Assembly (NCBI RefSeq): GCF_018129985.1
Contig: NZ_JAFCKT010000008.1
Span: forward strand, 62,001-126,000
Source: Bradyrhizobium sp. SZCCT0148
GTDB taxonomy: Bacteria; Pseudomonadota; Alphaproteobacteria; Rhizobiales; Xanthobacteraceae
Direction of reading: 5' to 3'
DNA length: 64,000 nt
Positions 43,525-52,747 of this stretch are shown here, one piece after another. The position numbers and the translations under genes were made by a program. The first letter of the stretch is position 1, and the number at the start of each line of letters is the position of its first letter. Below the pieces are notes generated by a model. The model was given only the letters and a program-made list of their open reading frames with translations. It was not told where the DNA came from and did no database searches.

Positions 43525-46500
43525 ATGAAAATCACCCGCCTGCGCCTTCACGGCTTCAAGTCCTTCGTTGAGCCCACGGACTTCGTCATCGAGCCCGGCC
43601 TCACCGGCGTGGTCGGACCCAACGGCTGCGGCAAGTCGAATCTCGTCGAGGCACTGCGCTGGGCGATGGGCGAGACCTCGTACAAGTCTCTGCGCGCCGC
43701 CGACATGGATGCGGTGATCTTCGCCGGCTCCGGCAACCGTCCCGCGCGCAACCACGCCGAAGTGACGATGACGATCGACAATGCCGATCGCACCGCGCCT
43801 GCGGCGATGAACGACAGCCAGCTGCTCGAAATCTCGCGCCGCATCGAGCGCGAGGCCGGCTCTGTTTATCGCATCAACGGCCGCGACGTGCGCGCTCGCG
43901 ACGTGCAGATCCTGTTCGCCGACGCCGCCACCGGCGCGCGTTCGCCCGCCCTCGTCCACCAGGGCAAGATCGGCGAGATCATCCAGGCCAAGCCCGAGCA
44001 GCGCCGACGCGTACTGGAAGACGCCGCCGGCGTCGCCGGCCTGCACGCCCGTCGCCACGAGGCCGAGCTGCGGCTGAAGGCGGCTGAAACCAACCTCACC
44101 CGCGTCGAGGACGTGATCGGCCAGCTCGCAGGACAAATGGAAGGCCTGAAGAAGCAGGCTCGCCAGGCCGTGCGCTACCGCGAGGTCGCGGCCAAGGTCC
44201 GCAAGGCCGAAGCCACGCTGTTTCATCTGCGCTGGATCGGCGCCCATGCCGACGTCAACGAATCCGGCCAGACCCACGATCTCGCGGTGCGCGAGATGGC
44301 CGAGCGCACCCAGCACCAGGCCGAAGCCGCCCGCATCCAGGCCATTCGCGCCGCCGAAATGCCGGCGCTGCGCGATGCCGAGGCGCGCGCCGCGGCCGGG
44401 CTGCAGCGTCTCACCAATGCCCGCGAGCTGCTCGACCGCGAGGAGGAGCGCGCCAAGGAGCGCGTCGCCGAGCTCGAGCGTCGCCTCGCCCAGTTCGAAG
44501 GCGACATCTCCCGCGCCCAGCAGCAAACCATGGACGCCGACGTCGCGCTGCAGCGTCTCGACACCGAAGATGCCGAGCTGAAGGAAGAGATCAAGTCGCG
44601 CGTCGAGAAGCGCTCCGGCGTCGACGAGCGTGTCGCCGAAGCCGAGGCTGTGCTGACCGAAACCGAGCAGCAATTCGCCGAACTCACCACCGCGCTCGCC
44701 GACCTCACCGCCAAGCGCAACCAGCTCGAGGCCAACGTCCGCACCCACCGCGACAAGCTGGCCCGGCTCGACCAGGAGATCGCGAACGTCGCCGCCGAAG
44801 AGCAGAAGCTTGCCGCCGAGACCGGCGGCTTCGGCGATCTGGACGAGCTGACTGCCCTGGTCGAGACCGCGGAAGAGACGCTGGCGGCTTCCGAAGCTGC
44901 AGCGCAGGCGAGCGAGGCCGCGCACGTCGCGGCGCGCCAGACGCTGGAATCCTCGCGCTCGCCGCTGGTCGAGGCCGACAAGCGCGCGCAGCGGCTCGAA
45001 ACCGAAGCGCGCACGATCTCCAAGATCCTCAACGGCGAGACCAAAAATCTGTGGCCGCCGATCATCGACGGCATCACCGTCGACAAGGGCTTTGAAAAGG
45101 CGATCGGCGCCGCACTTGGCGACGATCTCGATGCGCCCATCGACCCGTCGGCGCCGATGCGCTGGACCAATGTCGGACACACCGACGGCGATCCGGAGCT
45201 GCCGGAAGGCGCCGTGCCGCTCGCCAATCACGTGCAGGCGCCGGCCGAGCTGACGCGCCGTCTGGCCCAGATCGGCGTGGTGCCGCGCGAGCGTGGCGCC
45301 GAACTGGTGTCGCAACTCAAGACCGGCCAGCGGCTGGTCTCGCCTGAAGGCGACGTCTGGCGCTGGGACGGCTTCGTCGCCGCAGCCCATGCCCCGACCG
45401 GTGCCGCGCGGCGCCTCGCCGAGCGCGCCCGTCTCGTCGACATCGAGAACGAGCTGGAGCAGGCCCGCATCGACGCGCAGGTCAAGCGTCAGGCGCTGGA
45501 GAACGCCGAGTCCGAGCTGCAGATGGCAGCCAGCACCGAAGGCGCCAGCCGCGAAGCCTGGCGCGCCGCGCAGCGCGAGCTCAATGTCGCGCGCGAGCGT
45601 CATGCCACCGCCGAGCGCGAGATCAGCCGTCACGCCGCGCGCAAGGCGACGCTGTCGGAAGCGCACAGCCGTCTCGCCGCCGACCGCGCCGAGGCCGAAG
45701 CCGCCTACGAATATGCCGAAGCCGGCATCTCCGAACTGCCGTCGAGCGAGGACACCGAAACCCGTCTCGCCGCGGTCCGCAGCGACATCGAAGGCCATCG
45801 CCGCATGGCGGCGCAGGTCCGCGCCGAAGCGCAGGCGCTGGCGCGCGAGGCCGAGCTTGCCGACCGCCGCGTCCAGGCGATCCTGGCCGAACGCACCGAG
45901 TGGCAGAACCGCAAGGAGAGCGCGGCCTCGCACATCGACACCATTCAGGCCCGCATCGCCGAGCTCACGATCGAGCGCAGCGAGCTCGAAAACGCGCCGC
46001 AAGTGTTCGCCGAGAAGCGCAGCGCGCTGATCACCGAGATCGAATACGCCGAGAACGACCGCCGCATGGCCGCCGACGCGCTTGCCACCGCGGAGAGCGC
46101 GATGGCCGAGACCGACCGCGTCGCCAAGCTGACGCTGGAGGCGCTCTCCAGCTCGCGCGAGGCCACCGCCCGCGCCGAGGAACGCATGGAAAGCGCGCGG
46201 CGCCGGCTCGAGGACATCGAGCGCGAGATCCGCGACATGCTGGAAGTCGAGCCCCAGGCCGTTGCAGGTCTGGCCGAGATCGAGCCCGGCGCGGAGCTGC
46301 CGCCGCTGCACGACATCGAGGAAGACCTCGAAAAGATGCGCCGCGACCGCGAGCGCCTCGGCGCCGTCAATCTGCGCGCTGAGGAAGAGCTGCGCGAGGT
46401 CGAGACCCAGCATAACGGTCTGGTCACCGAGCGCGACGACCTGGTCGAAGCCATCAAGCGGCTGCGCCAGGGCATTCAGAGCCTCAACAAGGAAGCTCGC

Positions 46501-46989
46501 GAGCGGCTTTTGACCTCGTTCGAGGTCGTCAACAACCACTTCAAGCGCCTGTTCGTCGAGCTGTTCGGCGGCGGCGAAGCCGCGCTGCACCTGATCGAGA
46601 GCGATGACCCGCTCGAAGCCGGCCTCGAAATCATCGCAAAACCGCCGGGCAAGAAGCCGCAGACGCTGTCCCTGCTCTCGGGCGGCGAGCAGGCGCTGAC
46701 CGCGATGGCGCTGATCTTCGCGGTGTTCCTCACCAACCCTTCGCCGATCTGCGTGCTGGACGAAGTCGACGCGCCGCTCGACGACCACAACGTCGAACGG
46801 TACTGCAATCTGCTGCACGAGATGACCAGCTCGACCGACACGCGCTTCATCATCATCACGCACAATCCGATCACGATGGCGCGGATGAACCGACTGTTCG
46901 GCGTCACCATGGCCGAGCGCGGCGTCTCGCAGCTGGTGTCGGTCAGCCTGTCCGAGGCGGTGGACATTCTCGACCAGAACGTGGCGTGA
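43525..46989 (+). CDS. smc: chromosome segregation protein SMC
   Basis: A 1154-residue SMC. Walker A is GVVGPNGCGKSNLVEALRWA near residue 32; a long first coiled coil, the hinge (around NLWPPIIDGITVDKGFEKAI to LVSPEGDVWRWDGF) and a second coiled coil follow; the C-terminal ATPase half has LSLLSGGEQALTAMALIFAV and CVLDEVDAPLDDHNVERYC. It compacts and segregates the chromosome together with ScpA/ScpB, which are not here. ATG 43525 (MKITRLRLHGFKSF) is preferred over 43519. The hinge looks short. The gene is preceded by the DsbA-like gene and followed by the Rsm22-like gene. Confidence 0.96.
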   Translation: MKITRLRLHGFKSFVEPTDFVIEPGLTGVVGPNGCGKSNLVEALRWAMGETSYKSLRAADMDAVIFAGSGNRPARNHAEVTMTIDNADRTAPAAMNDSQLLEISRRIEREAGSVYRINGRDVRARDVQILFADAATGARSPALVHQGKIGEIIQAKPEQRRRVLEDAAGVAGLHARRHEAELRLKAAETNLTRVEDVIGQLAGQMEGLKKQARQAVRYREVAAKVRKAEATLFHLRWIGAHADVNESGQTHDLAVREMAERTQHQAEAARIQAIRAAEMPALRDAEARAAAGLQRLTNARELLDREEERAKERVAELERRLAQFEGDISRAQQQTMDADVALQRLDTEDAELKEEIKSRVEKRSGVDERVAEAEAVLTETEQQFAELTTALADLTAKRNQLEANVRTHRDKLARLDQEIANVAAEEQKLAAETGGFGDLDELTALVETAEETLAASEAAAQASEAAHVAARQTLESSRSPLVEADKRAQRLETEARTISKILNGETKNLWPPIIDGITVDKGFEKAIGAALGDDLDAPIDPSAPMRWTNVGHTDGDPELPEGAVPLANHVQAPAELTRRLAQIGVVPRERGAELVSQLKTGQRLVSPEGDVWRWDGFVAAAHAPTGAARRLAERARLVDIENELEQARIDAQVKRQALENAESELQMAASTEGASREAWRAAQRELNVARERHATAEREISRHAARKATLSEAHSRLAADRAEAEAAYEYAEAGISELPSSEDTETRLAAVRSDIEGHRRMAAQVRAEAQALAREAELADRRVQAILAERTEWQNRKESAASHIDTIQARIAELTIERSELENAPQVFAEKRSALITEIEYAENDRRMAADALATAESAMAETDRVAKLTLEALSSSREATARAEERMESARRRLEDIEREIRDMLEVEPQAVAGLAEIEPGAELPPLHDIEEDLEKMRRDRERLGAVNLRAEEELREVETQHNGLVTERDDLVEAIKRLRQGIQSLNKEARERLLTSFEVVNNHFKRLFVELFGGGEAALHLIESDDPLEAGLEIIAKPPGKKPQTLSLLSGGEQALTAMALIFAVFLTNPSPICVLDEVDAPLDDHNVERYCNLLHEMTSSTDTRFIIITHNPITMARMNRLFGVTMAERGVSQLVSVSLSEAVDILDQNVA

Positions 46990-47021
46990 TACGGCTGGCC
47001 CAGGAATGACGGTGGGCGACC

Positions 47022-47999
47022 ATGATCTCGCCCACCCTCCCCGCTGAACTCAAGGCCGCCCTCGACGGCAAGCTCCAGGGCTTCTCGCGCACCGAGGCCG
47101 CACATCGATCCAAGAGGATCTCGACAAGCTATCGCTCAGGCGGCGGCTCCGGCACGATCAAGTCGGACGCCGATGCCCTCGCCTATGCGCTGGCGCGCAT
47201 GCCAGCGACCTATGCTGCCGTGGCGGCCAGCCTGAATGCGCTGACCGGGATGACGCCGAACCTGGCCCCGGAAACGCTGCTCGATGTCGGTGCAGGGCCG
47301 GGCACCGCAAGCTGGGCCGCGGCGGAGGCCTTCCCCTCGCTGCAAGACTTTACGCTGCTCGATGCCAACGCGACCCTCAGCCGCCTCGCACTCGAACTGG
47401 CCCGCGGCAGCTCGCGATTGGCGGACTGCCGCTACCTGCCGGGCGACGCCGGCGGCAACCTCACAGAGGTCCCGCAAGCCGATCTGGTCGTTGCGAGCTA
47501 CGTCATCGGGGAACTCAGTGACGCCGCGCAACGCAAGCTCACGGAAGCCATGTGGGCCAAGGCGCGCCATGCCCTGATCGTGATTGAGCCCGGCACGCCG
47601 GCCGGCTATGCGCGTATCCTCGCCCTGCGCCAGCAGCTCATCGCTGCGGGTGCCTTCGTCGCCGCGCCCTGCCCGCACGAAAAGCCCTGCCCGCTCGTCG
47701 CGCCCGACTGGTGCCATTTTAGCCAGCGCCTGCCGCGCTCGCAGGCCCATCGGCAGATCAAGGGCGCCGACGTGCCGTTCGAGGACGAACGCTTCATCTA
47801 CGTCGCCCTGACCCGCACCCCACCCGCCACGCGCGCCTCGCGCATGCTGGCGCCGCCGGATGTCGGCAAGGCCGAGATCACCGCGAAGCTCTGCACCAAG
47901 CATGGCGTCGAACTCGCCAAGGTGCCGCGGCGCGACAAAGCGGCATACGCCGGTGCGCGCCGCTGGCGGTGGGGCGATGCCGTGATTGCCGAAAGTTAA
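47022..47999 (+). CDS. Rsm22-family methyltransferase-like protein
   Basis: A 325-residue SAM-fold protein. LLDVGAGPGTASWAAAEAFP is SAM motif I, VASYVIGELSDAAQRKLTEA motif III/IV region, and FVAAPCPHEKPCPLVAPDWC contains three cysteines of the Rsm22 group that may bind iron-sulfur. The eukaryotic homologue Rsm22/METTL17 assists small mitochondrial ribosomal subunit assembly; the bacterial role is not established. It begins 32 bases after smc and is probably co-transcribed with it. Length and motifs are as in the family. Confidence 0.82.
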   Translation: MISPTLPAELKAALDGKLQGFSRTEAAHRSKRISTSYRSGGGSGTIKSDADALAYALARMPATYAAVAASLNALTGMTPNLAPETLLDVGAGPGTASWAAAEAFPSLQDFTLLDANATLSRLALELARGSSRLADCRYLPGDAGGNLTEVPQADLVVASYVIGELSDAAQRKLTEAMWAKARHALIVIEPGTPAGYARILALRQQLIAAGAFVAAPCPHEKPCPLVAPDWCHFSQRLPRSQAHRQIKGADVPFEDERFIYVALTRTPPATRASRMLAPPDVGKAEITAKLCTKHGVELAKVPRRDKAAYAGARRWRWGDAVIAES

Positions 48000-48137
48000 C
48001 CTCGCAGCCCGTTTTGCCTTGAACTCGTGCGGCTCCTCATTCGACCAAGTCTTACCTTCCTTCTGCGCCGGGCTCTCATCCCGCGTCAATTTGGTTTAGG
48101 CTAGCGCCCGCCTTCTTCCCCCCTTCAGGAGTTCTCC

Positions 48138-48698
48138 ATGTCGACCGGCTGGATCGTTCTCGGCGTCATCGTCGTCCTCGCATTCCTGGCGTTCAGCGCC
48201 TACAACCGCTTGGTGGCGCTCAGCCAGCGCGTCGGCCAGGCCTTTGCCGATATCGACGTGCAACTCAAGCAGCGCCACGACCTCATTCCGAACCTGGTCG
48301 AGACCGTAAAGGGGTATGCCTCGCACGAGCGCGGCACGCTCGACGACGTCATCAAGGCGCGCAATTCGGCGATGTCGGCTCAGGGGCCGGCGCAGGTATC
48401 CGCGGCCGAAAACCAGCTGTCGGGCGCGCTCGGCCGGCTGATCGCACTGTCGGAGGCCTATCCCGACCTCAAGGCCAATGCCAATTTCCAGCAGCTCGCA
48501 TCCGAGCTCTCCGACCTCGAGAACAAGATCGCGGCGAGCCGCCGCTTCTTCAACAATGCGGTTCAGGAATACAACACCGGCATTCAGCAACTGCCTGCGG
48601 CGCTGTTCGCCGGCATGTTCGGCTTCACCAAGAAGGACTTCTTCGATCTCGGCGCCAGCCGTACCGAGGTCGAGGCCGCGCCGCAGGTGAAGTTCTGA
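48138..48698 (+). CDS. lemA: LemA family protein
   Basis: A 186-residue LemA protein: one N-terminal transmembrane helix (GWIVLGVIVVLAFLAFSA), then a helical domain with VGQAFADIDVQLKQRHDLIP and NLVETVKGYASHERGTLDDV. LemA proteins sit in the inner membrane and are of unknown biochemical role, often encoded with a membrane protease or HtpX. It lies 36 bp before the M48 metallopeptidase gene, the classic pairing, so the two likely form an operon. ATG 48138 after CAGGAG. Confidence 0.9.
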   Translation: MSTGWIVLGVIVVLAFLAFSAYNRLVALSQRVGQAFADIDVQLKQRHDLIPNLVETVKGYASHERGTLDDVIKARNSAMSAQGPAQVSAAENQLSGALGRLIALSEAYPDLKANANFQQLASELSDLENKIAASRRFFNNAVQEYNTGIQQLPAALFAGMFGFTKKDFFDLGASRTEVEAAPQVKF

Positions 48699-48733
48699 AG
48701 TTGAGCCGATAGGCCGGCAGGGCACACCGCGTC

Positions 48734-49951
48734 ATGGCCGCGTATGGTCTCTACACGCACATCGCCTCGAACAAGTTTCGTTCGATGCTGCTGCTCGCCG
48801 GCCTGTTCGCGCTGGTCTATGTGCTGGTCTATGCCGGCGCGTTGGTCGCAGAAGTCGTCATCAACGGCAATGAGACCGTCGTCTATTATCTGAGGCGCGC
48901 CCTCCACGATCTGATCGTGGCCGCACCGGTTGCGACGATCGTGGCGGCGGTCTGGGTCGTGATCGCCTATTTCTTCCACCAGTCGATGATCGACGCGGTG
49001 ACCGGCGGCCACGACGTCACAAGGCAGGAGGAGCCGCGGCTTTACAATCTGCTGGAAAACCTCTGCATCTCGCGCGGCATCACCATGCCGAAGCTGAAGA
49101 TCATGGAGAGCCCGGCGCTGAACGCGTTCGCGACCGGCCTCAATCCCAGGCAATATTCCATCACCGTAACCACGGGTCTCCTCAGCGCGCTGAACGATAA
49201 GGAGATCGAGGCGGTGCTGGGCCACGAGCTGACCCACATCAAGAACGGCGACGTGCAGCTGATGGTGGTCGCCGTCATCATCGCCGGCGTGGTCGGCTTC
49301 TTCGGCGAACTGTTCTTCCGTCTGTTCGCGAACTCCAACTGGGGCTCCAGCCTGGGCTCGTGGTCCTCGGGATCTTCCTCCTCATCCCGCTCGTCCTCGT
49401 CCTCGAGCGACAGCAAAAATTCCGGCGGCGGCGGCGCCGTGATCGTGATCATCATCGCAATCGTGCTGATCGTGGTGGCCTGGCTGCTGTCCCAGGTGGT
49501 CAAGCTCGCTTTGTCGCGGTCGCGCGAATATCTCGCCGACGCAGGCTCCGTCGAACTGACGAAAGATCCCGATGCGATGATCTCCGCACTGCGCAAGATC
49601 GAGAATCGCGGCGAGCTGCCCGGCGCGACCTCGGCCGTGATGGAGCTCTGCGTCGACAACCCTCGCGAAGGCTTTGCCGATCTGTTCGCGACCCACCCGT
49701 CGGTGCAATCCCGGGTCGACGCGCTGGTCAAGTTTGCCGGCGGCCGCGATCCCGGCCCGCTGCCACCGCCCGGAGACGAGACCGACGAGCCGGAGCCGCA
49801 GACCGGCCAGCCCGACGCGCCGCCGCCGGTGGCGAAGGGACCGTGGAACGACGCCGGTGGCTCGGCTCCGCCACCCGTGCTCGCACCCGGCCCCGCCGGA
49901 ACCGCAGCGGGAAGCCCAATCGATCCGATGGGTCCCTGGGGCCGCCATTGA
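48734..49951 (+). CDS. M48-family membrane metallopeptidase
   Basis: A 405-residue HtpX/Ste24-like protease. Two N-terminal membrane helices (LLLAGLFALVYVLVYAGALV; LIVAAPVATIVAAVWVVIAY) lead to LGHELTHIKNGDVQ, the HExxH zinc motif, then further helices and the third-ligand region SRSREYLADAGSVELTKDPD. A Ser-rich insert (SSGSSSSSRSSSSSSDSKNS) separates the helices, and the tail from about 345 is Pro/Gly-rich (PGPLPPPGDETDEPEPQTGQ). It should degrade damaged membrane proteins. The LemA gene directly precedes it. The Ser and Pro tracts are unusual for HtpX. Confidence 0.9.
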   Translation: MAAYGLYTHIASNKFRSMLLLAGLFALVYVLVYAGALVAEVVINGNETVVYYLRRALHDLIVAAPVATIVAAVWVVIAYFFHQSMIDAVTGGHDVTRQEEPRLYNLLENLCISRGITMPKLKIMESPALNAFATGLNPRQYSITVTTGLLSALNDKEIEAVLGHELTHIKNGDVQLMVVAVIIAGVVGFFGELFFRLFANSNWGSSLGSWSSGSSSSSRSSSSSSDSKNSGGGGAVIVIIIAIVLIVVAWLLSQVVKLALSRSREYLADAGSVELTKDPDAMISALRKIENRGELPGATSAVMELCVDNPREGFADLFATHPSVQSRVDALVKFAGGRDPGPLPPPGDETDEPEPQTGQPDAPPPVAKGPWNDAGGSAPPPVLAPGPAGTAAGSPIDPMGPWGRH

Positions 49952-50146
49952 GTGCGTGATTTACCGCCGCGCGCGCCGGGCTTTGCGAGGGCTGGGAAAA
50001 ACTTCGGGAATTGCCTTATCGGCATGCCGAGGAATTGAATTCTCCCTTGTTTCTGCCATGTTCGCGCCCAACAGCAGACTCGGGACATCGATTTGGGGCC
50101 CGGCCGATTGCGACCTTGCGATCGGAGGGCGCGTTAGGGGACAGCA

Positions 50147-50899
50147 ATGGCAAAGCCGGCAGTGGTTGTGGTGGGCGCGGACAAGGGCGGGGTCGGCAAG
50201 ACCACGGTATCGCGCACCCTGCTTGATTATTTTTCCGCCAACAACGTGCCGACGCGCGCGTTCGACACGGAGTCGCCGCGCGGAACGCTGAAGCGCTTCC
50301 ACCCCGACATCACCGAGATCGTCGATATGACGACGACGGCCGATCAGATGAAGATCTTCGACACGCTCAACGCAACAAGCCCGTCGGTCACCGTGATCGA
50401 CGTCCGCGCCGGCCTGCTTTCGCCGGCGCTGGCCTCGCTCCGGGACATCGGCTTCCTGGACGCCGCCAAGGCCGGCCAGATCACCTTCGCGGTGTTCCAC
50501 ATCCTCGGCCCCTCGATCGCCTCACTGGACGAGATTGCCGAGACCGCAGGCTTCATGGGCGGCGCGAAATATTTCCTGGTGAAGAACTTCATCAACGACA
50601 CCCAGTTCTTCCAGTGGGACCAGGCGACCTACCAATCGTATTTCAACCGCATCAAGGACGCGACCGAGCTGACCATCCCAAAGCTCAACGAAATGGCCTA
50701 TGAACAGGTCGAAGTGTCCTCCGTCCCGTTCCTGAAGTTCGTGGCCAACAAGGGCATCAACGACGAGGCCGCGAATTATTCGTTCGTGCTGCGCGGCTAT
50801 GTCCGGCACTGGCTGGCGAACGTCTGGAGCGAGTTCGACCGGATCCGCCTGACCGATATCGTCGGGTCGAAAGCCACGACCCGCAACAGCGAAAAATAG
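50147..50899 (+). CDS. orphan ParA-like ATPase, first of a tandem pair
   Basis: A 250-residue P-loop protein. KPAVVVVGADKGGVGKTTVS is the deviant Walker A (KGGVGKT) of ParA/MinD/MipZ-type ATPases; SVTVIDVRAGLLSPALASLR occupies the Walker B position. These form nucleotide-dependent dimers that position cargo, but no partner ParB or centromere-like repeat is seen. Ends with a lysine/threonine-rich tail. A second, different P-loop gene follows 62 bp downstream. Function unknown; could be a cell-polarity or exopolysaccharide regulator. Confidence 0.8.
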   Translation: MAKPAVVVVGADKGGVGKTTVSRTLLDYFSANNVPTRAFDTESPRGTLKRFHPDITEIVDMTTTADQMKIFDTLNATSPSVTVIDVRAGLLSPALASLRDIGFLDAAKAGQITFAVFHILGPSIASLDEIAETAGFMGGAKYFLVKNFINDTQFFQWDQATYQSYFNRIKDATELTIPKLNEMAYEQVEVSSVPFLKFVANKGINDEAANYSFVLRGYVRHWLANVWSEFDRIRLTDIVGSKATTRNSEK

Positions 50900-50961
50900 T
50901 TGCGCGGTCCGGGCTGATACGGCTGGATTGGGGCGGTGAGTTCGCTCAGATAATAGCCGCA

Positions 50962-51630
50962 ATGCCCGCAACGCCCGTCTACATCATCTGCTCGCCCCGC
51001 CCGCAGGTCGGCAAGACCCTGCTGGCGCGGCTGCTTGCCGAATTTCTTCTGCTCAAGAACGGCAACGTCGCGGCCTTCGACGTCAATCTGAAGGAACCGT
51101 CTCTGCTCGACTACCTGCCGAAGATCACGGAGACCGCCGACGTGATCGACACCTACGGCAAGATGCAGTTGATGGACCGCGTCATCGTCGATGACGGCGT
51201 CGCCAAGGTGATCGATCTCGGCTTCCACGCCTTCGACGAGTTCTTCAAGATGGTCGATGAGATCGGCCTGCTGAAGGAGGCTGCCCGCCGCCATGTCGCT
51301 CCACAGATCCTGTTCGTTGCCGACACCGACCGCGCCTCGGCCCGCGCTTACGAGATGCTGCGCGAGCGGATCCCGCGGATGAATCTGATCACGGTCGACA
51401 ACGAATACGTCATTCGCGGCGAGCTGCCGGCTGCGATGGCCGGCGGCCGCCTGTTCCGTCTGCCCGCGTTGCCCGGCTTCCTCAAGACCTATGTCGACCG
51501 GCTGACCTTCTCCTTCACCGGCTATCTGCGCCAGGAGAAAGACGCCTCGACCGAACTGCACCAGTGGACCCGGCGGAATTACTTCGCCTTCCGCGAGCTC
51601 GAGCTCAGCCTGATCCTGCAGCGATCCTGA
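50962..51630 (+). CDS. P-loop NTPase, second of a tandem pair
   Basis: A 222-residue protein starting MPATPVYIICSPRPQVGKTL; PRPQVGKTLLAR is a Walker A-like loop lacking the double glycine of ParA. It has GNVAAFDVNLKEPSLLDYLP and VIDLGFHAFDEFFKMVDEIG, giving a ParA-like fold with an altered nucleotide loop. Likely the partner of the upstream ATPase, possibly as an unequal heterodimer, which is an inference. No close named family is recognised. A family B repeat follows 8 bp after the stop. Confidence 0.75.
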   Translation: MPATPVYIICSPRPQVGKTLLARLLAEFLLLKNGNVAAFDVNLKEPSLLDYLPKITETADVIDTYGKMQLMDRVIVDDGVAKVIDLGFHAFDEFFKMVDEIGLLKEAARRHVAPQILFVADTDRASARAYEMLRERIPRMNLITVDNEYVIRGELPAAMAGGRLFRLPALPGFLKTYVDRLTFSFTGYLRQEKDASTELHQWTRRNYFAFRELELSLILQRS

Positions 51631-51637
51631 CCGTCTC

Positions 51638-51739
51638 GTCATTCCGGGCCTGACGAACTCGCGAGCCCGGACTCCATCGGCCGAAGGGGCTGCCGCGCAA
51701 TGGATTCCGGGTTTGCGCTAACGCGCGCCCCGGAATGAC
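51638..51739. repeat. dispersed palindromic element, family B copy 3
   Basis: Begins gtcattccgggcctgacg and ends gcgcgccccggaatgac; the internal arms are gcgagcccggactcc and ggattccgggtttgcgc. It lies after the second P-loop gene and before the GIY-YIG-like gene. Confidence 0.8.
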
Positions 51740-51849
51740 GAGAGATGAAGAAGCGCCATCTTCAAAATATTTTATCCGGGTAATATTGACGCCCGGCGCT
51801 TATGCCTCTACTGAGGCTGCAACAGCGTCCTCAACAAGGCCCGACACCC

Positions 51850-52182
51850 GTGAGCATCGACCGGAAAGCAGCGATCGCCGCCTACAAGGAGCGAAAGACC
51901 ATCGCGGGCATCTATGTCGTCCGCTGTGCGGCCACTGGCGAAGCCTGGGTCGGACAGGCCCCGAACCTGGAGACGATCCAGAACCGCATCTGGTTCTCGC
52001 TACGCCAGGGCAACCACACCTGCCGCAGCCTCCAGGCTGCCTGGAATGCGCATGGCGAGGCCGGCCTGACCTTTGGCGAATGCGAGCGTCTTGAGGATGA
52101 AGAAACCGCCTATGTCAGGAACGCGCTCCTGAAGGAGCGCCTGCTGCATTGGCGCGATGAACTGAAGGCCGAAGCGATCTGA
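51850..52182 (+). CDS. short GIY-YIG-like protein
   Basis: A 110-residue protein: TIAGIYVVRCAATGEAWVGQ holds the GIY and WVG (YIG equivalent) strands; IQNRIWFSLRQGNHTCRSLQ supplies the conserved Arg/His region; LEDEETAYVRNALLKERLL is the C-terminal helix. GIY-YIG domains are metal-dependent nucleases or nuclease-like folds. The glutamate that binds metal is uncertain here, so activity may be lost. GTG 51850 is preferred over the 51802 start. It is followed by apt on the opposite strand, 16 bp away. Confidence 0.65.
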   Translation: MSIDRKAAIAAYKERKTIAGIYVVRCAATGEAWVGQAPNLETIQNRIWFSLRQGNHTCRSLQAAWNAHGEAGLTFGECERLEDEETAYVRNALLKERLLHWRDELKAEAI

Positions 52183-52198
52183 GGAGAACTGCGACCTC

Positions 52199-52738
52199 TC
52201 AGTGCCCCTCGAATGTCATCAGTGTGCGCACCGGCACGTCCATGGCGCGCAGCTTGGCGGCGCCACCGAGCTCGGGCAGGTCGATGATGAAACAGGCGGC
52301 GACCACGTTGGCCCCGATCTGGCGCAGCAGCTTGACCGCGCCTTCCGCGGTGCCGCCGGTAGCGACGAGATCGTCGACCAGGATCACGCGCTCGCCCGGC
52401 GCGATCGCGTCGACATGCATCTCCATCTCGTCGATGCCGTATTCGAGCGAGTAGGCGATGCGCACGGTGGTGTGCGGCAGCTTGCCTTTCTTGCGGATCG
52501 GCACGAAACCGGCCGAGAGCTGGTGCGCCACCGCGCCGCCGATGATGAAGCCCCTCGCCTCCATGCCGGCGACCTTGTCGATCTTGTTGCCGGCCCAGGG
52601 ATTGACGAGTTCGTCGACCGCGCGGCGGAAGGCGCGCGCATCCGCAAGCAGGGTCGTGATGTCGCGGAACATGATCCCCGGTTTGGGATAGTCGGGAATT
52701 GTACGGACGCTCGCCTTAATATCGTGGTCAAAGGTCAT
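52199..52738 (-). CDS. apt: adenine phosphoribosyltransferase
   Basis: A 179-residue phosphoribosyltransferase. VIIVDDLVATGGTA-type motif is present as RVILVDDLVATGGTAEGAVK, binding PRPP, and DYPKPGIMFRDITTLLADAR is the APT N-terminal signature. It salvages adenine to AMP. It begins nine bases after the trpE(G) stop on the same strand, so may share its transcript; adenine salvage next to tryptophan synthesis makes sense only loosely, as both consume PRPP. Length normal. Confidence 0.95.
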   Translation of the reverse strand: MTFDHDIKASVRTIPDYPKPGIMFRDITTLLADARAFRRAVDELVNPWAGNKIDKVAGMEARGFIIGGAVAHQLSAGFVPIRKKGKLPHTTVRIAYSLEYGIDEMEMHVDAIAPGERVILVDDLVATGGTAEGAVKLLRQIGANVVAACFIIDLPELGGAAKLRAMDVPVRTLMTFEGH

Positions 52739-52747
52739 TGGTGCCTC

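Noticed and set aside
43285..46863. 1192-codon open frame on the minus strand opposite smc
   Set aside because: It is antisense to the well supported smc gene; it is rich in Gly, Ala, Arg and Leu with no recognisable domain, as expected from GC-biased codon use on the other strand.
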